Part shown: positions 7,433 through 13,107 of the stretch, one piece after another
Layout: each line of letters opens with the position of its first letter
Position numbering within the stretch: position 1 is the first letter of the stretch
Source: Candidatus Kaiserbacteria bacterium RIFCSPLOWO2_01_FULL_54_13
Lineage (GTDB): Bacteria > Patescibacteriota > Minisyncoccia > Phycocordibacterales > UBA2100
Direction: 5' to 3'
DNA: 15,036 nt
Assembly: GCA_001781685.1 (NCBI GenBank)
Contig: MFLZ01000015.1
Location: 1 to 15,036 of the forward strand
Program-made: the position numbers and the translations under genes
The notes under the pieces: generated by a model
Database searches by the model: none
What the model was told of the DNA's origin: nothing
Seen by the model: the letters and a program-made list of their open reading frames with translations, nothing else

Positions 7433-9151
7433 ATGCAAAAAGTAGCACTTATTCCGGCTCTCGTAGTACTCCTCCTTGCAGGCACGGTTTCGGCGCAGAC
7501 CTACTTTCCGCCCGCGTTTGGCGCTCCTGCCTATACTCCGGCTCCGGTTTCGACCTCGGGCTGTGTAGTTCTTACGAGCGATCTCTCGTTTGGATCCCGT
7601 GGAAGCGAGGTCACGAAACTCCAGCAATTTCTCGTAGCGCAAAACTATCCCGGTGGAGGCAGCTGGATGATCACGGGCTACTTTGGACAGGCGACGGTGC
7701 AGGCAGTGCGGAATTTCCAACAGACCGCCGGGCTTTCCATGACGGGGTCTCTTGATTCGGCGACTCGCTCCGCCATCCAAACGCGCTCGTGTGGATTTGA
7801 AACTCCGTTTCCTCCGAGCCACGCTGCTCCTGCTCCCGTTACCTATCCAACCCCCTACCCTTACACGACGCCGAGCTATCTGCCCACTCTCCCAAGCACA
7901 TACCCGACGTATCCTTTCGGCAGCGTATCGATAAGCTCACTCTCGACGTATAGCGCGCAGGTCGGGACATCCGTAACCATCTACGGAACAGGATTCGACG
8001 CGTACGGCAACACGGTGCACGTGGGCGGCTCGACGGCAACTGCATACGGAAGTGGCGGCACGTCTCTCACGTTTACCGTGCCATCGCTCTCGCAGGGCAC
8101 TTACAGTGTGTATGTTACAAACTCGCGGGGCACCTCGAACAGTCTTTCTCTGACAGTGTCGCAAACACCCTCGGTCTGCGCTCCGTCGTACTATCAGTGG
8201 CAGTTGTGGAGTCAGCCGTGCGGCATCTACAGCAACGTCGTGCTCGATCATCTCTCACCGAACTGGGCGAGCGCGGGCTCAACGGTAACTATCCGCGGCA
8301 ATGGCTTCTCCTCGGTAGGGAACACTATCTACTTTGGCGAAAGTGTCATTGCAAACGTCGCGTCCACGAACAACGGGACGACCATGACGTTTATGATTCC
8401 TTCTCAGATACAAACGCCGTACGGCTTCCAGCAGGTTCTACCGGGGAACTATCCCGTTCGTGTCGTGAACGCGACGGGCGCGCAAAGCAACTCCCTCACG
8501 CTCTCGGTCACGATGCAGGGGTCGAGCTCGCTTTCGATTGCAGATGTATCGGGCCCGACATCCATAAACCTCGGTGCGCAGGGCACGTGGATTGTCGTCG
8601 TCAATGTACCGTATGGTGCGTACCTTTCGACGACCGTGACATGGGGCGACGGCAGTCCTTCGTATACACCCGTTGTTGCTCCTCCGTACGCCTTCGGCAT
8701 GCAGCAAACGCTCACGTTCACGCACGTGTATAACAGTGCAGGCACCTACACCATTACGTTCACGGTTTCCAGCTCGAGAGGCGGCAACTCTGTGACTGCG
8801 ACTAAGACGGTGACAGTTATCTCCACGGGCGGCGGCTCAGGCCCGCTTAACCTCAACTCTCTTGCTCCGATGCAGGGCGCGGTTGGCACCACGGTGACAT
8901 TGTATGGAAGCGGCTTTGCTTCGACAGACAATGTCGTGCACTTCGGAATCGGCGGGTCGCGCAGTGTCTCCTCGACGAATAGCGGTACTCAGATTGCATA
9001 TGCAGTCCCAACGAATGTATCCGCGTGTGACCTCATTGCTCCCGGGTATTTCTGCGGAGCGCCCGTTCAAACGGTGACGCCCGGCACTTATCCGGTCTAC
9101 GTAACGAATTCAACAGGAGCGACAAACATCGTCTACTTCACGGTTCAGTAA
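7433..9151 (+). CDS. Secreted surface protein: PG_binding_1, three IPT/TIG domains and a PKD domain
   Basis: An exported, probably wall- or surface-attached protein of 572 residues. The signal peptide is 1-21 (MQKVALIPALVVLLLAGTVSA, cleavage after SA). A peptidoglycan-binding domain spans about 44-120 (FGSRGSEVTKLQQFLVAQNYP..GYFGQATVQAVRNFQ). A Pro/Tyr/Thr-rich linker covers about 122-163. IPT/TIG domain 1 is about 165-243, IPT/TIG 2 about 268-360, a PKD-like domain about 366-463 (VTWGDGS at 402-408, TFTHVYNSAGTYTITFTV) and IPT/TIG 3 about 471-572. Cys pairs 44/120, 249/263 and 532/541 could form disulfides. There is no LPxTG motif or C-terminal membrane helix, so anchoring probably relies on the peptidoglycan-binding domain. 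IPT and PKD folds are common in adhesins; host or partner attachment is inferred. A terminator lies downstream at 9276-9312. Confidence 0.85.
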   Translation: MQKVALIPALVVLLLAGTVSAQTYFPPAFGAPAYTPAPVSTSGCVVLTSDLSFGSRGSEVTKLQQFLVAQNYPGGGSWMITGYFGQATVQAVRNFQQTAGLSMTGSLDSATRSAIQTRSCGFETPFPPSHAAPAPVTYPTPYPYTTPSYLPTLPSTYPTYPFGSVSISSLSTYSAQVGTSVTIYGTGFDAYGNTVHVGGSTATAYGSGGTSLTFTVPSLSQGTYSVYVTNSRGTSNSLSLTVSQTPSVCAPSYYQWQLWSQPCGIYSNVVLDHLSPNWASAGSTVTIRGNGFSSVGNTIYFGESVIANVASTNNGTTMTFMIPSQIQTPYGFQQVLPGNYPVRVVNATGAQSNSLTLSVTMQGSSSLSIADVSGPTSINLGAQGTWIVVVNVPYGAYLSTTVTWGDGSPSYTPVVAPPYAFGMQQTLTFTHVYNSAGTYTITFTVSSSRGGNSVTATKTVTVISTGGGSGPLNLNSLAPMQGAVGTTVTLYGSGFASTDNVVHFGIGGSRSVSSTNSGTQIAYAVPTNVSACDLIAPGYFCGAPVQTVTPGTYPVYVTNSTGATNIVYFTVQ

Positions 9152-9152
9152 A

Positions 9153-9246
9153 GGGAGCGCTCGCAAACACAAGCGTCTTGGAGTCGCATATTTTTCTGCT
9201 GAAAAATTGCTCCCGCTCGGCCCGCCGGCCTGCGCGAAGACTCCAA
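9153..9246 (+). other. Structured non-coding spacer with overlapping inverted repeats
   Basis: Between the surface-protein stop and the terminator there is no gene I can support, but several inverted repeats: GGGAGC (9153-9158) with GCTCCC (9209-9214); TTGGAGTC (9178-9185) with GACTCCAA (9239-9246); and a local hairpin TTTTTC-TGCT-GAAAAA (9191-9206). The first two pairings interleave, so they would form a pseudoknot or alternative folds. It may be a structured 3' UTR, a small RNA or a decayed palindromic repeat. Confidence 0.35.
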
Positions 9247-9275
9247 ATCGCTTATGCCTACTCGCTTGAGTAATA

Positions 9276-9312
9276 AGAGCGGCCCGCGTCAGACGCGGGC
9301 AGCTCTCTTTTA
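9276..9312 (+). terminator. Rho-independent terminator after the surface-protein gene
   Basis: The outer stem AGAGC (9276-9280) pairs with GCTCT (9302-9306). The inner stem CCCGCG (9283-9288) pairs with CGCGGG (9294-9299) around the loop TCAGA. A CTTTTAT tract follows. It insulates the metal-response island that begins at 9328. Confidence 0.75.
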
Positions 9313-9327
9313 TGCACAGACGCGCAC

Positions 9328-9355
9328 TTGACTAGATACCCCCGGGGGGTATACT
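9328..9355 (+). promoter_or_regulatory. csoR-type promoter, probably leaderless
   Basis: TTGACT (9328-9333) and TATACT (9350-9355), both five of six matches to consensus, are separated by 16 nt. Only six bases lie between the -10 box and the ATG at 9362, so transcription would begin at or next to the start codon. The spacer is filled by the G/C-tract operator. Confidence 0.75.
9336..9352. promoter_or_regulatory. CsoR/RcnR-family G/C-tract operator
   Basis: ATACCCCC (9336-9343) and GGGGGTAT (9345-9352) are perfect reverse complements around one G. A central C/G tract flanked by TA-rich ends is the known operator form of this repressor family. It sits between the -35 and -10 boxes and overlaps the -10 by three bases, so a bound repressor would block polymerase. 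Autoregulation of the island is inferred. Confidence 0.8.
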
Positions 9356-9361
9356 GAACAC

Positions 9362-9634
9362 ATGAAGGCGGATATCAAGAAAGCGACCCTGCGGCGGCTT
9401 CGTATCATTGCCGGGCAGGTGAAGGGACTTGAGCGCATGGTCGAAGGGGAGAAGTACTGCGTTGACGTCATCACGCAGGCTAGTGCTATCAAAGAGGCGC
9501 TGTCGGGTGTGGAGGATCTCGTACTAAAAAATCATCTTGAGACCCACGTACTTCACGCGATGAAGGCGGGCAAGGGAGGGAAAGCCATTGCAGAAGTTCT
9601 CAAGGTTTATAAGCTCGCGCAATACAAAAACTAG
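9362..9634 (+). CDS. CsoR/RcnR-family metal-sensing transcriptional repressor
   Basis: All-helical DNA-binding repressor (Trns_repr_metal family, 90 residues) that normally releases its operator when it binds metal. The first helix carries the typical LRRLRIIAGQVKGLERMVEGEKYC. The family's metal ligands fall at Cys33, His58 and His62, spaced 25 and 4 apart as in CsoR. Copper sensors, however, have Cys at the third position (C-H-C), and His there is the RcnR (Ni/Co) form. RcnR's additional N-terminal His is missing, because no His occurs before residue 58. His65 is nearby and could contribute. The metal actually sensed is therefore uncertain, although the downstream ATPase points to Cu(I)/Ag(I) or a related ion. 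A matching palindromic operator overlaps its own promoter. Confidence 0.92.
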   Translation: MKADIKKATLRRLRIIAGQVKGLERMVEGEKYCVDVITQASAIKEALSGVEDLVLKNHLETHVLHAMKAGKGGKAIAEVLKVYKLAQYKN

Positions 9635-9654
9635 GCCGGAGCGGTCGATCCGGC
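9635..9654. repeat. Short palindrome between csoR-like and DUF5676 genes
   Basis: GCCGGA (9635-9640) and TCCGGC (9649-9654) pair around the eight-base loop GCGGTCGA. No T-run follows, so it is not a classical terminator. It ends three bases before the ATG at 9658 and would hinder that start, which slightly favours the later ATG at 9697. Confidence 0.5.
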
Positions 9655-9657
9655 GCG

Positions 9658-9951
9658 ATGAATTATCAGCGTATCAGTTCAAAAGATAAAAAATCTATGA
9701 TAAACGTAAAACATTTACTGACCGTTACCGCGGCGTGGACGAGCATCGCCTACACAGTGTGCTACGTCGCAGTTTGGCTCTTTCCGGGAGTCAGGGACCT
9801 CTTCCTCACGATGGCGCTCCACGCACAGGTTCCTCTCACCTCGGGGCCCTTTACCCTCGGCTCCTTTGTGGCCGGTTTGGTCGTCTGGAACGTCGTTGCA
9901 GCCGCAGGCGTGTGGCTCTTCGCGTACCTCTGGAACACGATAAAGAGTTGA
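9658..9951 (+). CDS. DUF5676-family small membrane protein (first copy)
   Basis: Two predicted transmembrane helices, about residues 18-43 (LLTVTAAWTSIAYTVCYVAVWLF) and 65-95 (TLGSFVAGLVVWNVVAAAGVWLFAYLWNTI), with a short amphipathic stretch between them. This is the DUF5676 layout, including the closing 'ay.wN.i'. Molecular function is unknown; such proteins are often found beside copper ATPases and DUF302 genes, as here. The start is unsure: ATG 9658 gives 97 residues with a polar leader (MNYQRISSKDKKS), and ATG 9697 gives 84 residues beginning MINVKHLL, closer to the second DUF5676 protein here (87 residues). It follows the repressor by 23 or 62 nt and probably shares its transcript. Confidence 0.75.
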   Translation: MNYQRISSKDKKSMINVKHLLTVTAAWTSIAYTVCYVAVWLFPGVRDLFLTMALHAQVPLTSGPFTLGSFVAGLVVWNVVAAAGVWLFAYLWNTIKS

Positions 9952-9955
9952 AGCT

Positions 9956-10095
9956 ATGCCCGGTAGGCCAATTTGGCATCGCCTTTGTGGAAGTTTACCC
10001 AGCTCACATTCAAACAAACGTATGACATCGACAAAATGCAACTTGGTCGAATTACTAAGCGGCAGACACTATGCCAAATTGTACTAGCCGGGTAT
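9956..10095. repeat. Gap bounded by an about 25-bp imperfect inverted repeat
   Basis: The left arm 9956-9979 and the right arm 10071-10095 are near reverse complements. The inner 11 bp match perfectly (CAATTTGGCAT at 9969-9979 against ATGCCAAATTG at 10071-10081). Outside that, ATGCCCGG and TAG on the left match ATACCCGG and TAG on the right, with one extra base and a few mismatches. The 91 bp between the arms hold no gene I can support. The right arm contains the ATG at 10094. It may be a MITE-like element or a long RNA stem that hides a start codon. Confidence 0.6.
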
Positions 10096-10192
10096 GCACG
10101 GAGGTAATCACAATTCGAAGCACATGTGGTTGATGGCGCTCTGTTGCGCTGTGCCCATTGTCATTCTGATCGTCATCGCGTTCTTTACATGA
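10094..10192 (+). CDS. 32-residue His-rich single-pass membrane peptide
   Basis: The small frame encodes MHGGNHNSKH followed by one hydrophobic helix (residues 11-31) ending FFT, with adjacent Cys17-Cys18 in the helix. The N-terminal His2, His6 and His10 plus Met residues could bind metal. Support comes from three points: the sharply bipartite composition, its place inside a metal-resistance gene set, and the ATGA overlap between its stop and the start of the next gene, which implies coupled translation. No Shine-Dalgarno site precedes the ATG, which lies in the right arm of the 9956-10095 inverted repeat. The function is unknown; a small accessory subunit of the exporter or a metal-handling peptide is plausible. 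Confidence 0.6.
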   Translation: MHGGNHNSKHMWLMALCCAVPIVILIVIAFFT

Positions 10193-10362
10193 AGCGCCGC
10201 GGTGATTCAGAGACGCATGCAGCAGAACCCTCTCCGGCGCATCTCGCACTGTACACGTGTCCGATGCATCCCGAAGTGTTGCGCGATAAGCCCAGCATGT
10301 GTCCGGAGTGTGGAATGAACTTGATAGAAGTACAAAGACAAAGAAAAGAAGACAGCCAATGA
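10189..10362 (+). CDS. Small heavy-metal-binding-domain (HMBD) protein
   Basis: A 57-residue soluble protein built around one heavy-metal-binding domain of the type found at the N-termini of CusB-like proteins and some P1B ATPases: YTCPMHPEVLRDKPSMCPECGMNLI. Candidate ligands are Cys24, His27, Cys38, Cys41 and Met43. I start it at the ATG overlapping the previous stop (ATGA at 10189-10192). The frame is open upstream as far as 10126, but that part overlaps the membrane-peptide gene and lacks family similarity. The same domain recurs at the N-terminus of the ATPase (residues 10-35). It has no signal peptide or membrane segment and may serve as a cytoplasmic metal carrier or buffer; that role is inferred. 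Confidence 0.75.
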   Translation: MKRRGDSETHAAEPSPAHLALYTCPMHPEVLRDKPSMCPECGMNLIEVQRQRKEDSQ

Positions 10363-10399
10363 GGTTCTAAAAGTTTATAAGTTGGCGCAGAAAAAGTAA
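10361..10399 (+). pseudogene. 3' remnant of a second csoR-like gene
   Basis: The frame reads EVLKVYKLAQKK then TAA. Its first ten residues are identical to the C-terminus of the repressor encoded at 9362-9634 (EVLKVYKLAQYKN). Over those 30 bases there are 24 identities and all six differences are silent, so this is a diverged homologue and not a recent copy. No upstream part of a repressor gene is present, and the preceding HMBD gene ends inside the fragment's first codon. It marks a recombination junction next to the A+T-rich deformylase-like gene. Confidence 0.75.
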
Positions 10400-10423
10400 T
10401 TTTTACGGATTAGTTAAAAATCA

Positions 10424-10879
10424 ATGGCACTAAAAATTATACAAGAACCCGACACCTTGCTTCATCTGAAATGTGAGCCGGTTGTTAACTTTGAGGAAGC
10501 TAAGCACATTGCTGGCGAATTGTTGACTGTCATAAAATCGGTTTCAAAATGGCGGAACAGATGGTTGGGTTTTGCCGCAAATCAAATAGGATATTCAAAA
10601 CGAATAATCGCATTAAGAAAGGTCAAAAACGAATACGAAATTTTGGTCAATCCGATCTTAGTTGAAAAACGGTTTCCATTTCCATCTATAGAGAAATGCT
10701 ACAGCTTAAATCCAAAAGAAAAATACTTAGTAAGAAGGTATTTGTGGACAAGAGTTAAATACCAAGACCTTAACAGCAACTCACGCGAAATGACTTTGAG
10801 AGGACCAAGTGCGATATATCAGGAAATGGATCATCTTGACGGAATACTTGTCTCTGAAGTGGGACTACGTATTCTTTAG
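10424..10879 (+). CDS. Peptide-deformylase-like protein with altered metal site
   Basis: Deformylases remove the N-formyl group from new proteins using a metal held by one Cys and the two His of HExxH. This 151-residue protein keeps motif 1 (GFAANQIG 49-56, Gln54), motif 2 in altered form (EKCYSL instead of EGCLS, Cys92) and motif 3 as QEMDHLDG (133-140): Glu134 and His137 remain, but the first metal His is Gln133. It is either inactive, binds metal differently or has a new role. Base composition differs from its neighbours: 39 of 120 bases are G or C at 10621-10740, compared with 39 of 60 at 11881-11940 in the ATPase gene. Together with the csoR fragment just upstream, this suggests acquisition by transfer into the operon. 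A regular deformylase is presumably encoded elsewhere. Confidence 0.8.
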   Translation: MALKIIQEPDTLLHLKCEPVVNFEEAKHIAGELLTVIKSVSKWRNRWLGFAANQIGYSKRIIALRKVKNEYEILVNPILVEKRFPFPSIEKCYSLNPKEKYLVRRYLWTRVKYQDLNSNSREMTLRGPSAIYQEMDHLDGILVSEVGLRIL

Positions 10880-10888
10880 AATAATATT

Positions 10889-13093
10889 ATGGGCGATTCT
10901 GCAATACCAAAAATCTATACCTGCCCGATGCATCCGGAAGTGGTCAAAAAAGAGCCGGGCAAGTGTCCCGGGTGCGGGATGGACCTTATTCCACAAAGCA
11001 AACCGTCTGACGCACACGCTGGCCACGACCCCGTTAGAAGCGGCACTTCTAACGGGGCAGGCATGCAGAAGGAAAGTCATAGGGATCACGAGGCGGCGAT
11101 GACTAATCCGCAGATGGCGAAGGCGATGGAAGCGGATATGCGCCGCCGATTCTTGATTTCGCTTGTGCTCTCAATCCCCATTTTTCTCTATTCGCCGGTG
11201 GGGTTGAATTTCTTCAAGCTCGACTTGCCAACGCCGATTCCAGTCAACTGGCTTCTTTTCATCCTCACGACGCCGATTGTCTTCTGGACTGGCTCGATTT
11301 TCATAACTGGCACGTACTATTCGCTCAAGGCGCGCGTCCTGAACATGTCGGTCCTTATTGCGACCGGCGTCTTGGCGGCATATCTCTTTAGCGTGCTCAT
11401 CACGTTCATCCAGCCCGAGTCGGAAACATTTTACGAAGCTGCGGCGCTCCTTGTCACATTCGTCCTCTTCGGCCACTGGATGGAAATGAAATCGCGGCGC
11501 GGTACCTCCGATGCTTTGCGCGCGCTCTTCGATCTCGTGCCGCCGAAAGCGACTGTCATTCGTGGAGAAAAGGAGATCACCATTGCGAGCGCGGAAATCG
11601 TGCATGACGATATTGTCGTACTTCGTCCCGGCGACAAAGTGCCGGTGGACGGTGAGATAACCGAGGGAGAAACGTCTATAGACGAATCACTGGTGACGGG
11701 AGAGTCCATTCCGGTTGCCAAAAAGCGTGGCAGCAAGGTGGTAGGCGGCTCGGTTAATCTCACGGGGGCAGTCAGGTTTAGAGCGACACAGGTTGGCTCT
11801 GAAACCGTGCTCGCACAAATTATCAAAATGGTCGAGATCGCGCAGAACTCGAAGGCGCCGGGGCAGCGCATCGCAGACAAAGCCGCCGCATGGCTCGTCG
11901 TCCTTGCTATCGGCTCGGGACTCGCGGCGTTTTTCGGTTGGTACGTTATCGCGGGCGCGGGACTCCTGACTGCTCTTACCTTTGCCATCTCTACGGTCGT
12001 CATCGCGTGCCCGGATGCTTTGGGGCTTGCGACCCCAACGGCGGTTGCAGTGGGGACTGGCCTCGGGGCCAAGCACAATATTCTCATCAAAGACGCAGCG
12101 ACCTTGGAAAACACCTCTAAGCTGAGCGCAATCGTACTCGACAAGACGGGAACTTTGACCGAAGGAAAGCCGAAAGTCACCGAAGTTGTTTTTGCTCCGG
12201 GATCGGACGAAAACGAAGTGCTCTCTGTCGCGGCTGCCGCAGAGAGAAACTCGAATCATCCCATCAGTGCCGCCACTCTTGAAGAAGCAAAGAAGCGCAA
12301 TCTTTCCATTGATAAAAAAGTCGAGAAGTTCGAAGCGGTGGGCGGACATGGCGTGAAGGCGTTTGTCGATGGAAAGCCAGTCATTGCGGGGACGGAGCGT
12401 TTGATGCGGCAGAGTGGCATCGATCTCTCACCCCTCCAGAAAGAAATCGACCTCCTGCTTGCGACGGGCAACACCATCAGCATCGTGGCGATTAATGGCA
12501 GGGTTGCCGGAGTAATCGGTGTAGCCGATACGGTGCGAAAGAGCGCAAAGAAGACGATAGCGAAGCTCAAAGAAATGGGACTTGAAGTTGCGATGATCAC
12601 CGGCGACCACGAACAAGTTGCCAAAGCAATTTCTAGGGAGCTCAGCATTGATCGCTATTTCGCACAGGTGCTTCCAGGGGAAAAGGCGAGCTACGTGAAG
12701 AAACTGCAAGACGAAGGAAAGTTCGTTGCCATGGTGGGAGACGGCATCAACGATGCACCTGCCTTGGCGCAGTCTGATATTGGCATAGCGATCGGCGCAG
12801 GGACCGACGTCGCGATTGAAACTGGAAATATTGTGCTTATGAAATCTGATCCCTACGACATCGTGGCGGCACTTCGCTTGAGCAAAGCGACCGTCGTGAA
12901 GATGAAGCAGAATCTTTTCTGGGCCGCTATCTACAACGTGCTTGCCATTCCCGTTGCCGCGGGCGTCTTCTACAACGCGCTCGGCTGGTCCTTGCGGCCC
13001 GAGATCGCTGCGCTTCTTATGTCTGCGTCTTCAATTATCGTTGCCACAAACGCGGTACTATTAAAGCGGGTTGAATCGAAATTAAAAGTATAA
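10889..13093 (+). CDS. P1B-type heavy-metal-translocating ATPase with a CPD motif
   Basis: Membrane pump that would export a soft metal ion using ATP. In 734 residues: HMBD domain 10-35 (CPMHP, CPGCGM) in place of the usual HMA domain; a His-rich linker 36-80 that holds an in-frame palindrome; about eight membrane helices (first pair about 87-101 and 118-142; further helices about 151-172, 180-198, 333-355, 359-384, 676-697 and 704-726); actuator motif TGES 270-273; phosphorylation site DKTGT 418-422 (Asp418); nucleotide-binding HP 457-458 and GGHG 485-488; hinge GDGIND 617-622. The ion-site motifs YN (682-683) and MSASS (711-715) are those of Cu(I) ATPases (P1B-1), but the central motif is CPD (374-376) in place of CPC. 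Asp376 is codon GAT, two changes away from either Cys codon. Metal specificity is therefore open. It starts 9 nt after the deformylase-like gene. Confidence 0.93.
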   Translation: MGDSAIPKIYTCPMHPEVVKKEPGKCPGCGMDLIPQSKPSDAHAGHDPVRSGTSNGAGMQKESHRDHEAAMTNPQMAKAMEADMRRRFLISLVLSIPIFLYSPVGLNFFKLDLPTPIPVNWLLFILTTPIVFWTGSIFITGTYYSLKARVLNMSVLIATGVLAAYLFSVLITFIQPESETFYEAAALLVTFVLFGHWMEMKSRRGTSDALRALFDLVPPKATVIRGEKEITIASAEIVHDDIVVLRPGDKVPVDGEITEGETSIDESLVTGESIPVAKKRGSKVVGGSVNLTGAVRFRATQVGSETVLAQIIKMVEIAQNSKAPGQRIADKAAAWLVVLAIGSGLAAFFGWYVIAGAGLLTALTFAISTVVIACPDALGLATPTAVAVGTGLGAKHNILIKDAATLENTSKLSAIVLDKTGTLTEGKPKVTEVVFAPGSDENEVLSVAAAAERNSNHPISAATLEEAKKRNLSIDKKVEKFEAVGGHGVKAFVDGKPVIAGTERLMRQSGIDLSPLQKEIDLLLATGNTISIVAINGRVAGVIGVADTVRKSAKKTIAKLKEMGLEVAMITGDHEQVAKAISRELSIDRYFAQVLPGEKASYVKKLQDEGKFVAMVGDGINDAPALAQSDIGIAIGAGTDVAIETGNIVLMKSDPYDIVAALRLSKATVVKMKQNLFWAAIYNVLAIPVAAGVFYNALGWSLRPEIAALLMSASSIIVATNAVLLKRVESKLKV
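11029..11057. repeat. Perfect 12-bp-stem palindrome inside the ATPase gene
   Basis: CCCCGTTAGAAG (11029-11040) and CTTCTAACGGGG (11046-11057) are perfect reverse complements around the loop CGGCA. The element lies in the linker between the HMBD domain and the first membrane helix and encodes roughly PVRSGTSNG (residues 48-56), with no conserved residue affected. It is the strongest hairpin in the window and resembles an inserted palindromic element. Confidence 0.85.
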
Positions 13094-13107
13094 CGAGCAA
13101 AGACATT

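Noticed and set aside
9635..9654. Reading the GCCGGA/TCCGGC hairpin as a terminator after the repressor gene
   Set aside because: No T-run follows and the next gene is close; listed only as a palindrome.
10126..10188. Longer N-terminus for the HMBD protein (start at 10126)
   Set aside because: The extra 21 residues come from the overlapping membrane-peptide gene read in another frame and have no family similarity; the ATGA overlap at 10189 is the better start.
10877..10888. Separate promoter (TAGAAT/TAATAT) for the ATPase gene
   Set aside because: The A+T-rich bases before the ATG could be a -10, but no -35 lies at a usable distance; cotranscription with upstream genes is simpler.
11431..12180. 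A 249-codon open frame on the minus strand opposite the ATPase gene
   Set aside because: Low-complexity Ser/Thr/Pro-rich translation with no family signal; it mirrors the codon bias of the real gene on the + strand. The same applies to other minus-strand frames in the window.
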